Shown here in pieces: positions 1 to 6,333 of a stretch of DNA of 6,402 nt. The position numbers and the translations under genes were made by a program. The notes under the pieces were generated by a model. That model ran no database searches. It saw only the letters and a program-made list of their open reading frames with translations, and had not been told where the DNA came from. Position 1 is the first letter of the stretch; every line of letters begins with the position of its first letter. Location of the stretch: positions 1 through 6,402 of the forward strand of contig JAKAUD010000179.1 of the NCBI GenBank assembly GCA_021827885.1, read 5' to 3'. The DNA is from Thermoplasmata archaeon. GTDB taxonomy: Archaea; Thermoplasmatota; Thermoplasmata; Thermoplasmatales; Thermoplasmataceae.

Positions 1-1447
1 ATCGTATTCCTGATTCAAGAGAGTAAATTCCAAGTTTCTGGACGGTGGGGAATATATCATCTCTTGATGACACTCTTCGTATCTTGTGTATCTGGCAGTA
101 GTGTTTCACCGCTTTCCATTGGATATATTTATTGAGGCGCCTGAATATCTGTGAGGCGTTTGTGTGGTTGTAGTAATTGTGCCATCCCCTGATGAGGTCA
201 TCGAGTCTACTGATTACGTACATCATGGGTATTTGATGTGCTGTTCGTTTCTGAAATACCTGTTTGACCCCTTTCCTGAACTTGTTTATTGCCTTCACTG
301 AGGGGTAGTTGTAGCTGACGTTTTTGTTTCTGATGGGACTCCATTTCCTCACGAAATGGATCCCGAGGAAGTCAAAACATTCTGCTGCTGTTGTTATTTT
401 TGATTTCTCCGTGCTCAGTTGCAGGCCGAGAAGGGAGATGATCCTCTTCAGCATGGTCATTGCTTTTTCCAGATCCCTGTCGGTAAGAATGACCATATCA
501 TCCGCATAACGGATGATCTGCGCATTCTGCCCCTGGCGATCGTTCTTCCTCTTTTTAACCCACATGGTGTCCAGCTCGTTCAAGTATATGTTTGCAAGGA
601 GCGGTGAGATAACGCCACCTTGTGGCGTTCCCATGTCTGGATACGTGACCCCGCTCCCGTGGACAACACCTGCCTTCAGCCACCCCCTTATGAGCTTCAG
701 GATGTATGGATCAGCAATCCTCCTCATGATGAAGAATATCATCTTTTCGTGATCGATGTGATCAAGGAATCCCATGATATCGATATCTATGACATTTGTG
801 AGACCGAAGTTGAGATATTTCCTGATCTCTTCCGATGCATGCTTTGCTGATTTGTGTGGTCTGTAGCCATAGCTGAAATCCTGGAAGTCTACTTCAAATA
901 TTGGCTCTATGATCGACTTGACTGCATGCTGTACCACTCTATCCTTGACCGTTGGTATGCCAAGAGGACGCTTCTTTCCATTTTCCTTCTGTATGAACAC
1001 CCTCCTGGCATTACTGATCCTGTATGTCTCATCGATGAGTTCCTGCTGGAGTTTGATGAGAAACTTATCTGCCCCGTATGCCCTGATGTCCTCTACTGTC
1101 TGCTTGTCGATGCCTGCGGTTCCATGGTTTGCCTATACCTTTTCCCAAGCTTCCTCTAAGATATCCAGCCTGCACAGCTTGTCATGCAGGCCGTAGAATT
1201 TCCTTTTCGGTTCCTCCTTAGCCTTTTGGTAGAGCCTGTTCCGGAACAGTCATATCCTCGTACCTCCCCATGTTTCATGGAAGGAATGGAGTCCTCCCCT
1301 GACCTGAACAGGCGTGCATACAGTAAGGCCCCTTCCCTCCGTGGAGGTTATGCTGTCATTCACGTCATGGATACTATGAGCCTCTCCGGCTCCTTGTGAT
1401 GCTTTGCGGATCTTTTCGCCTTTCCAGTTTATGGATGCCGCTACCAT
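1..1447 (-). pseudogene. Group II intron reverse transcriptase/maturase, interrupted by two in-frame stops, C-terminus beyond window
   Basis: One minus-strand frame reads as a group II intron-encoded protein from ATG at 1445-1447 to the window edge (482 codons) without a frameshift. Such proteins help the intron RNA splice and copy it into new DNA sites. Numbered from that ATG: RT-0-like region near residues 67-104 (RNRLYQKAKEEPKRKFYGL), GIDKQTVED from about 112, catalytic Asp223 in DIDIMGFLDHIDH, PQGGVISP at 275-282, YADD at 314-317 (497-508), then a maturase/thumb region with GWHNYYNH. The PQGG..SP and YADD motifs fit group II RTs rather than retrons or diversity-generating elements. The frame is broken by TGA at 1250-1252 (codon 66) and TAG at 1133-1135 (codon 105, where relatives usually carry Lys or Arg before AN-G). 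No in-frame start after either stop would restore a complete RT, so I call it a pseudogene. Everything after codon 105 is open and conserved, suggesting recent loss or sequence error. Residues 1-65 resemble no domain I know. Confidence 0.9.
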
Positions 1448-1454
1448 TACTCAA

Positions 1455-1461
1455 CCACCTC
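1455..1461 (-). promoter_or_regulatory. Shine-Dalgarno site before the RT frame
   Basis: On the minus strand GAGGTGG lies 7 bases before the ATG at 1445-1447. GAGGTG matches the archaeal/bacterial anti-Shine-Dalgarno sequence well and the spacing is ideal, so it decides this start. The ATG overlaps by one base the TAA (1447-1449) of an upstream minus-strand open frame (TAATG), an arrangement compatible with coupled translation. The three glycosyltransferase genes in this window lack an equally strong site. Confidence 0.5.
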
Positions 1462-1468
1462 TCGTGGC

Positions 1469-1676
1469 ATGTTCATGGACATCATGAGGTCTCCCGGTTT
1501 AGAGCATATGGCTTTTATCACATGCCACCGAAACGACACCGGGGAAGCAGGGGAAATGATCCTGTTGTTTACTGCCCCTGTATAAGCCTTCGCCACAGGT
1601 CGACTGGCTCTATTCCCATGTGGAATACACGAAGGAGCAGAGGGATCTGCTGGAGAAACTCAAGATTGAACTGTAG
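1469..1676 (+). pseudogene. Possible C-terminal remnant of a plus-strand protein, one frame change
   Basis: From ATG at 1469 the plus strand reads MFMDIMRSPGLEHM, continues through HRNDTGEAGEMILLFTAP and stops at a TAA in CCTGTATAAGCC (about 1581-1586). Shifting frame at that point continues smoothly as LYKPSPQVDWLYSHVEYT, then KEQRDLLEKLKIEL, to TAG at 1674-1676. The second part has the look and codon use of a real protein end rich in Lys, Glu and Leu. I do not recognise the family; a transposase tail is one guess. The opposite strand is also open here, so part of this could be chance. If real, it is the 3' end of a gene whose front was lost or displaced by the retroelement. Confidence 0.3.
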
Positions 1677-1691
1677 TGATAAAACAAGGCG

Positions 1692-1728
1692 AAGATGGGC
1701 TAAAGGCTCCTTTGCACAAACCCATCTT
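1692..1728. repeat. Inverted repeat with 8-bp perfect arms and nested stem
   Basis: AAGATGGG at 1692-1699 pairs with CCCATCTT at 1721-1728. Inside, AAAG (1702-1705) can pair with CTTT (1710-1713) around a 4-base loop. It begins 16 bases after the plus-strand TAG at 1674-1676 and 12 bases beyond the stop of the minus-strand gene ending at 1740. It could be a terminator-like hairpin, an insertion-sequence end, or the kind of stem-loop next to which some group II introns insert. Confidence 0.5.
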
Positions 1729-1739
1729 TCCAATAACGC

Positions 1740-3326
1740 CTATATTGCCTTTAACATTGAGTAAAGGTATTCTAGTCCATCATCATCCATCACCCTTTTG
1801 CTACCAATATTACGTAATTCTCTCAGGGTTGGCCGAGTGGAATGCAATAAAAGCTTAATGTTGATTATAAAGTTCCTAATTGATTCCAAAAGAAACGTGA
1901 TGAAATCTCCTTCGCCTCTTGTTATTTCGAGCAGACTTCTGATAACAGTGTCCTTAAATATTCGTAATGGGGTTAAATTTGTGAATTTTGAGAATCTCGT
2001 TACTTGACCTATCCTGGCTTGGTAACTGTCTAGCGCAAAGATTGGTTTCGAGAGACGTTTAGCGTACTTGATTGTCCCAGATTCTTCCATTCTTGTTCTA
2101 TGCGCAAAAACTATGTGAGAACACTCTGACATAGCATCTATTATGTCATTATCGGTATGATTTCCTATAAAAACATTAACAAGTACGTCTTCGAAATAAC
2201 TGACTTGTTTATCATATATATTAATCGACATATTTTTTCTTTTCCCGTATTTTCTCTTGAAATCAGCGATTTTCCTCTCTGCGTCTGGGTCAATCGGATT
2301 TACACCCAGTATTAGTTTCGCATGAATTTTTAACTTAAAGGCCAAGGAAATTATGTCCTCAATTCCCTTCTGCTTCCCAATAAAACCAAAAGTCCCGATC
2401 CTTATTTCTTCAGCCTTAACGGACCTCTGGACATTGATATTTTTATAAGTTAAATGAGGAAGAATTGAATATTTCTCAATATTATCATATTCTGCTATTT
2501 CTGGGGACCGATAGGTGACTATGAGACCGTAGTTAATCAATCTACTCAGAGATTCTGAAGACTTCCTCAGACTTCCGTGATTTTCTAGTATTACCTTTGT
2601 TTTTTCATTGAGAAGCATTACAATATCTTTGAAGAGTTTATCAAAATGCCCATACCCTGGATGGTATTCAATTACTACTAACGAACTTTGGACTGATCCA
2701 GCGTTATCAGTCAAATTTACCAACATACCATACTCTGTTTCCAGTCTCTCCTTGAGAATTTTAGAATATATATATATTCCATCTTCTTTCCCACTGTAAC
2801 ATATTATGTCTATTCTTTTTGGGAGCAAATTCCCAGCTTCTTTGACGTCTACTCTGAATATTTGGAAACTGCTATTTTCTTGACTCGTCATTCTTGTATT
2901 AAAAATAGTGCCCTTTGATGCATTTGGACTTAACGGGTTAAACGAAACATTGTCTGTTGAAAGATCACCGTTGATGTCAAAATTGCTTGCTATGATTGCT
3001 CCATCACCTTGAGCATACTCAAAAAGACCCTCATTAAAATCGGATTTGCTGACTAAAATTACCTTAAAAAAACGCAAAGGAAAATGTAATATAAAATCTT
3101 TCTGATAAAAGTAACGGATATTAGTGTAACAGGGATTGTTATACACATCTTTTTGCTTATCAATCAGATACAATTTCTCATAGCCATTACTACAAAGGTA
3201 CAGACAAAGAGAAAGATTCTTGGAACCGATGAAAAGAATTCTATCTGTCTTTAGGATGTTTAATTCCAGTAGTATTTTTTCCAATTGATTTGAGTTCTCT
3301 TCGCAAATTAAAGATGAGTTCAACAA
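1740..3326 (-). CDS. Two-domain protein: Rossmann/methyltransferase-like N-terminus and GT-B glycosyltransferase-like C-terminus
   Basis: A 528-codon frame. Residues about 28-115 look like a class I Rossmann fold: strand-loop-helix RILFIGSKNLSLCLYLCSNG, acidic strand end LYLID at 52-56, then a strand at KVILV. This resembles SAM-dependent methyltransferases, but the usual G-x-G loop is altered to GSKN, so SAM binding is doubtful. Residues about 168-465 look like GT-B: strand RIDIICYSG, a central HPGYGHFDKLF, then a second Rossmann unit opening IRIGTFGFIGKQKG (308-321). At 414-428 EESGTIKYAKRLSKP matches the place of the E-x7-E site of family 4 enzymes, but the second Glu is Lys423. Expected role: transfer of a sugar in surface-glycan assembly, or a catalytically altered relative. 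The start is a TTG at 3324-3326; a second TTG at codon 15 (3282-3284) is a real alternative, supported by a TATA-like box. It is divergent from the GT4 gene. Confidence 0.75.
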   Translation of the reverse strand: MLNSSLICEENSNQLEKILLELNILKTDRILFIGSKNLSLCLYLCSNGYEKLYLIDKQKDVYNNPCYTNIRYFYQKDFILHFPLRFFKVILVSKSDFNEGLFEYAQGDGAIIASNFDINGDLSTDNVSFNPLSPNASKGTIFNTRMTSQENSSFQIFRVDVKEAGNLLPKRIDIICYSGKEDGIYIYSKILKERLETEYGMLVNLTDNAGSVQSSLVVIEYHPGYGHFDKLFKDIVMLLNEKTKVILENHGSLRKSSESLSRLINYGLIVTYRSPEIAEYDNIEKYSILPHLTYKNINVQRSVKAEEIRIGTFGFIGKQKGIEDIISLAFKLKIHAKLILGVNPIDPDAERKIADFKRKYGKRKNMSINIYDKQVSYFEDVLVNVFIGNHTDNDIIDAMSECSHIVFAHRTRMEESGTIKYAKRLSKPIFALDSYQARIGQVTRFSKFTNLTPLRIFKDTVIRSLLEITRGEGDFITFLLESIRNFIINIKLLLHSTRPTLRELRNIGSKRVMDDDGLEYLYSMLKAI

Positions 3327-3335
3327 TGTTAATCT

Positions 3336-3347
3336 TTATTTATAATT
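3336..3347 (-). promoter_or_regulatory. TATA-like box before the 528-codon gene
   Basis: On the minus strand this reads AATTATAAATAA, a close match to archaeal TATA boxes. Transcription normally starts about 25 bases further on, near 3314, which lies inside the frame opened by the TTG at 3326. If the box is used, translation would have to begin further in, most simply at the TTG of codon 15 (3282-3284). AT-rich sequence gives such matches by chance. Confidence 0.3.
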
Positions 3348-3489
3348 CGGTTAATATCTTTACGTTTCTAATCAGTTAAGTTTACGAACATGTAGCGACT
3401 AAAGCCGTAAGAATCTAAACCTTTTTTGCAATTGTTTTTGTCTATACGGATGAGAGCATGATTAGCTGATTACGTCCTAGTTGAACTTC

Positions 3490-3828
3490 TTACGTTCGAG
3501 GTAAGAGACGGTATTTCACGCCCTTCCTCATAGTGATTAAAATATCATTTCGTAGCGGAGTGATATTCCTTTTACTCCAACCTTCAAACTTGACGAATTT
3601 GGGAAAGATATTATTAAGAGTTCCTTCCTAGTTGCATAAACTATTATAATGCATCAATACTAGAACTCAAACTCTAAAGTATCGCAGCACGGGTCATTCA
3701 GGTATGCCGTTGAAGGTCTTGATGTTATAATCCAGATCAATATTTCCTTAACGCAAATGAAGTCTAATGCCAAACCGTGAACTTACTTTGCCAATGTTAC
3801 GATTCTGTCTTTCCTTGAATCGGTTCAT
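3490..3828 (-). pseudogene. Possible decayed minus-strand gene in the divergent gap
   Basis: Several short minus-strand segments read like coding sequence. ATG at 3826-3828 opens MNRFKERQNRNIGKVSSRFG and 26 codons to TAA 3748-3750. The same frame goes on as GNIDLDYNIKTFNGIPE to TGA 3694-3696. Another frame gives 45 codons from 3627, including FVKFEGWSKRNITP and MRKGVKYRLLPRT, ending at TAA 3490-3492. A competing 40-codon reading occupies 3663-3782. I cannot assign a family; KGVKYRLLPRT recalls the opening of FkbM-type methyltransferases only loosely. Chance open frames are a serious alternative. Confidence 0.25.
3541..3567. repeat. Short inverted repeat in the divergent gap
   Basis: AATATCA at 3541-3547 and TGATATT at 3561-3567 form perfect 7-bp arms around a 13-base loop. 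It could serve as a binding site for a dimeric regulator, but it is about 215 bases from the minus-strand start and 310 from the plus-strand start, which is far for an archaeal operator. Chance is possible in AT-rich DNA. Confidence 0.25.
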
Positions 3829-3875
3829 TTATTACCATAGTTCTTTAATTTCTTCTCATCTTACAGTTACTTAAC

Positions 3876-5018
3876 ATGCTGAAATTAACCGCATATATAT
3901 TTAAGAATCATAACGGTGGCGAATATATATGGTTTAGGAGAGTTGCGGAAAAACTTGGTCTAACAGTTATTGTTTTCTGGGACAATGAATCAAACAAATT
4001 ATTACTCAGGCCATCCGGCATGGCCAACCGCGCAGTTTGGTTGATTATTAGACTGATATCTGGAAAAAATAAGGAAAGACAACAGGGCTTATATAGCCTA
4101 CTTGGAACTTATACCTATAGGATACCCGTGGACAGAGAGCCAATACTGATGAGCAGCACGTATGTTCCATTACCTCGTTCTAAGAACATTATTGCTTATA
4201 TTCACACACCCTCTAGATTCCTCACTATTGATTTTCAGGATGAAATTATTAGGAATTCCCACAGGCCGTTAAAAATTATATACCTACGATTATGGAAACT
4301 TGTTTATTATTTTCTTTATAAAAGTTCTATGTCCAGGGCAGCAGTAATAATAGCTAACAGTGTGAATACGCAGCAGCGTCTTAAGAAATACATGGGTCTG
4401 GATTCTGTTGTAATTCACCCTTCTGTAGATATTGAGCACTTTCATTGTGAGAAGCCTGATAACTATTTTTTCCTACCATCTAGGATTTCACCACAAAAGA
4501 ATCAGCTTCTTGCCCTTAAAGCGTTCCGAATTTTTCAGGAGAGTAGAAAGGATTTCAAACTTGTTCTTGCCTCTACCATTTTAAAATCTCAAGAGAATAT
4601 CCGGTATCTCTCATCCGTTAGAGAGTTTATTTCCAAAAATAATCTTGCTGTCGAGATAATGATCGGTCTTGATAGAACAGATATCATAAAATTATATTCT
4701 TTATCGTTCGCTTGTTTGTTTACAGGTAATGATGAGGATTTTGGTCAAGTTCCTGTTGAATCCATGGCGTCTTCAAAACCCGTAATAGCAATTGAGGAAG
4801 GGGGGATGACAGAAACCATAAGGAATGGCGTGACAGGTTTTCTCGTATCGGATGAGTATCAGATGGCAGCGAGAATGCTCGAATTAGCTGATAATCCAGA
4901 AAAAGCACAAAAAATGGGAGAGAAAGGTAGAACAATAGCTGAAAGTGAGTTTTCAGACAGTGTTTTTATTGAAAGGTTTAAGGAACTTGTCTTAGATCTT
5001 GGTTTAGCACAAGCATAA
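3876..5018 (+). CDS. Glycosyltransferase family 4 (GT-B), probable surface-glycan mannosyltransferase type
   Basis: A 380-codon protein, the usual length for family 4 retaining glycosyltransferases, which move a sugar from a nucleotide-sugar donor to a growing lipid- or protein-linked glycan on the cytoplasmic face of the membrane. Seen in order: N-terminal Rossmann unit with HNGGEYIWFRR (12-22), YIHTPSRF with His110, linker ANSVNTQQRLKKYMG, then VVIHPSVDIEHF. The donor-binding C-terminal unit holds SRISPQKN (202-209, Arg203 and Lys208) and the E-x7-E site EDFGQVPVE (Glu287, Glu295) followed by SMASSKPVIA and GGMTETI. All key residues are present, so it should be active. The exact sugar cannot be read from sequence; the His-Thr-Pro loop and EDFG motif are common in mannosyltransferases. 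The ATG at 3876 is the first Met after an in-frame stop about 30 bases upstream. No Shine-Dalgarno site is visible; TTTAAT at 3844-3849 would suit a leaderless transcript. Confidence 0.93.
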   Translation: MLKLTAYIFKNHNGGEYIWFRRVAEKLGLTVIVFWDNESNKLLLRPSGMANRAVWLIIRLISGKNKERQQGLYSLLGTYTYRIPVDREPILMSSTYVPLPRSKNIIAYIHTPSRFLTIDFQDEIIRNSHRPLKIIYLRLWKLVYYFLYKSSMSRAAVIIANSVNTQQRLKKYMGLDSVVIHPSVDIEHFHCEKPDNYFFLPSRISPQKNQLLALKAFRIFQESRKDFKLVLASTILKSQENIRYLSSVREFISKNNLAVEIMIGLDRTDIIKLYSLSFACLFTGNDEDFGQVPVESMASSKPVIAIEEGGMTETIRNGVTGFLVSDEYQMAARMLELADNPEKAQKMGEKGRTIAESEFSDSVFIERFKELVLDLGLAQA

Positions 5019-5316
5019 GAGCACTCAAAGTTAGGGATCTAAGACTCTAGTATTTCATCTCATTATACATTTTTCTCAATTCATTTTCCAGAATATAGTA
5101 CGCTGTGCTTTTCTGCCTGCCCGCGTTTTTGTTACTTGCGCCAGATTCTAATTCTCTACCGCAAGTGGAGATAGCTCCAGTCTTTTGCAATCTTCATCTA
5201 CCTTACTGAGACTGGTTCTCGGTCAGCAAAGTCTTTCTTCAAAAGCTAAGTGCATTGGAACTAAAGTTATCATCGCTGGTATCCTCTTCTCATAACATTC
5301 CCTAATTACTTAAACT
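5019..5316. other. Convergent intergenic region
   Basis: This 298-base gap lies between the ends of the plus-strand GT4 gene and the minus-strand GT2 gene. Almost all of it is covered by the minus-strand coding-like relic described separately. No strong stem-loop is seen; a short T run at 5070-5074 could act as an archaeal-type terminator for the GT4 gene. Confidence 0.5.
5047..5309 (-). pseudogene. Decayed minus-strand gene of unknown function, frames shifted at two or three points
   Basis: Segments on the minus strand join into one protein-like reading. From 5309: VIRECYEKRIPAMITL then VPMHLAFEERL, ending at TGA 5223-5225. A shifted frame reads ADREPVSV (about 5204-5227). The first frame then resumes as SKVDEDCKRLELSPLAVE (about 5154-5207) before TAG 5148-5150. 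A third frame reads ELESGASNKNAG, GRQKSTAYYILENELRKM and YNEMKY to TAG 5047-5049. The last segment alone is open for 48 codons from 5193 and contains a TTG. Composition (Ala, Glu, Lys, Arg, Tyr, GCG and AGG codons) looks coding. I do not recognise the family; the ending, with a basic stretch and amphipathic helix, would suit a small DNA-binding protein or a transposase tail. It lies just downstream of the GT2 stop in the same direction. Confidence 0.5.
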
Positions 5317-6288
5317 TCAAGAATAAAGTTTAGGATAGAGCGCCTGAGCCCAGTACCGGTTTGCAGTAGAGAGAAAAGTAAGGAAGATCAGCTTCATTAT
5401 GTCCGTGTGAGGAGCTATATCCCGATAGTGAAAAATAGTTATTGTGATTCTTATTTTTTCAGAAATGGAAATATCCTGAATCTCAAAGAGTTTGCACTTT
5501 ATTATCCATTCGGATATCTTGAAATTGGTAAAGTACTTCGCGTTATCAGCCGCTAAATGCTGTTCCATTATGAGTGTGCTATCCTTAGCTGCCGTAGCGT
5601 ACTTTAATATTTTTGCCGGATCCGATGATCTGCTCACTCCACTCACATGCCGTCTGTATCTAGTTAAGTGATCCGGGATCACAAGGATCTTGGCCCCATA
5701 ATCAAGTGCACAACTAAACCAGAAAGTATCTGTTTCGCGATCAGTCTTGTTCAATAGATCCACATATTTTAAAGCCAGTCCTCTGCTTATAGTCATAGAG
5801 CTGGAATTATAGCTTGCCATTTGCGAAAGCATACTTCTTATAACCGTTCTGTCTCGCGTAGATGCATCATATGAGATAGGGGTGAAATTCCTGCTCTTTG
5901 ATAGTTCGGTTCCCGAGATATCCGTGAATACCATGCCATTGTGCATAAATGACAGCTTATCGTCCTTTGAAAATTCAAGCAGAACCGTCTTTAGTTTGTG
6001 CTTTTCAAATACATCATCATCGTCCAAAAAACATATTATTGATCCTTTTGACCTTTTTATAGCGAGCGCATGCTTATTGCTCAAGTACTGTGCTTGTGTA
6101 TATATTGTTATGACCATGTTTTCTTGCAAAAACTCATCAATGCTTTCATCGTCAAAATTCTTAACCACAATTATTTCATACATCTCCCGTGAAAGGGACT
6201 GGTTAACTACCGAATTCACGGCTTCCTTCAGGAATTCTCTTCTATCCTGCGCGCAAATAATCACGGATATGAATTGCGGGGTACTCAC
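5317..6288 (-). CDS. Glycosyltransferase family 2 (GT-A)
   Basis: A 323-codon protein. Family 2 enzymes are mostly inverting glycosyltransferases that use nucleotide-sugar donors and a divalent metal. Seen: N-terminal strand-helix FISVIICAQDRREFLKEAV (6-24) with SVVNQSL, second strand YEIIVVKNFDDES (37-49), the nucleotide- and metal-binding stretch CFLDDDDVFEKHKL (86-99, the D-x-D equivalent at Asp89-92), an acceptor-side region with ETDTFWFSCALDYGAK (185-200, Asp187 as possible catalytic base) and RYRRHVSG (210-217), whose His often helps bind metal. The last ~70 residues are family-variable, with a hydrophobic piece IMKLIFLTFLS at 297-307 that may touch the membrane. The start is GTG at 6286-6288; an in-frame TAA lies 30 bases upstream, and the family's N-terminus fits this start. 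It converges with the GT4 gene and probably follows another minus-strand gene whose tail is at the window end. Confidence 0.92.
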   Translation of the reverse strand: MSTPQFISVIICAQDRREFLKEAVNSVVNQSLSREMYEIIVVKNFDDESIDEFLQENMVITIYTQAQYLSNKHALAIKRSKGSIICFLDDDDVFEKHKLKTVLLEFSKDDKLSFMHNGMVFTDISGTELSKSRNFTPISYDASTRDRTVIRSMLSQMASYNSSSMTISRGLALKYVDLLNKTDRETDTFWFSCALDYGAKILVIPDHLTRYRRHVSGVSRSSDPAKILKYATAAKDSTLIMEQHLAADNAKYFTNFKISEWIIKCKLFEIQDISISEKIRITITIFHYRDIAPHTDIMKLIFLTFLSTANRYWAQALYPKLYS

Positions 6289-6333
6289 GAAAGGATCACT
6301 GACTCCAAGATTTGGTTAACATTTTAACGTTCA

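Larger units (their letters stand above)
1448..1739. other. Non-genic stretch between the RT and the 528-codon gene; possible 5' intron remnant
   Basis: No complete gene is supported here. In a full group II intron, RNA domains I-III would precede the RT on the minus strand, typically several hundred bases. Only 292 bases separate the RT ATG from the next gene's stop, so either the intron is truncated at its 5' end or its RNA domains extend under the first RT codons. I could not find a clear GUGYG 5' intron end; the nearest matches are GTGCA and GTGTA. The stretch also holds a plus-strand coding-like tail, a minus-strand open frame of 70 codons (1450-1659, no early ATG) and an inverted repeat. 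Confidence 0.4.
3327..3875. other. Divergent intergenic region of 549 bases
   Basis: This gap separates two divergent glycan genes and must hold both promoters. No intact gene of 60 or more codons is visible and no tRNA or CRISPR-like structure. It holds a TATA-like box near 3336-3347, short inverted repeats (TCTTAC at 3488-3493 with GTAAGA at 3501-3506; AATATCA at 3541-3547 with TGATATT at 3561-3567) and minus-strand coding-like fragments described separately. It is long for an archaeal promoter region, which fits a place where a gene has decayed. Confidence 0.6.

Noticed and set aside
1133..1135. TAG codon as genuine pyrrolysine
   Set aside because: A second stop of another kind (TGA) lies 39 codons earlier in the same frame, and no pyl genes are in view; simple decay explains both.
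324..1399. Several plus-strand open frames of 60-100 codons
   Set aside because: They lie opposite the RT/maturase, whose catalytic motifs are unmistakable on the minus strand; the plus-strand readings have no recognisable motifs.
1..1447. Retron or diversity-generating retroelement RT
   Set aside because: The PQGGVISP and YADD motifs and the GWHNYY maturase-like region are those of group II intron proteins. No template/variable repeat pair or msr/msd-like structure is seen in the window.
1396..1764. 122-codon plus-strand open frame
   Set aside because: Rich in Arg, Ser, His, Trp with no motif; the better plus-strand readings in this stretch use other frames, and its first part overlaps the RT start.
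1798..2007. Plus-strand open frame opposite the 528-codon gene
   Set aside because: Shadow of a long, clearly structured minus-strand frame.
3327..3875. tRNA, small RNA or CRISPR repeats in the long gap
   Set aside because: No cloverleaf with a T-arm-like GTTC pattern in place and no regularly spaced repeats; the recurring TTACG words are too short and irregular to mean anything.
4720..4935. 71-codon minus-strand open frame
   Set aside because: Lies opposite the E-x7-E region of the GT4 gene; no independent support.
5882..6319. 145-codon plus-strand open frame
   Set aside because: Ser/Leu/Ile-rich antisense of the GT2 gene, whose DDDD motif and fold pattern are on the minus strand.
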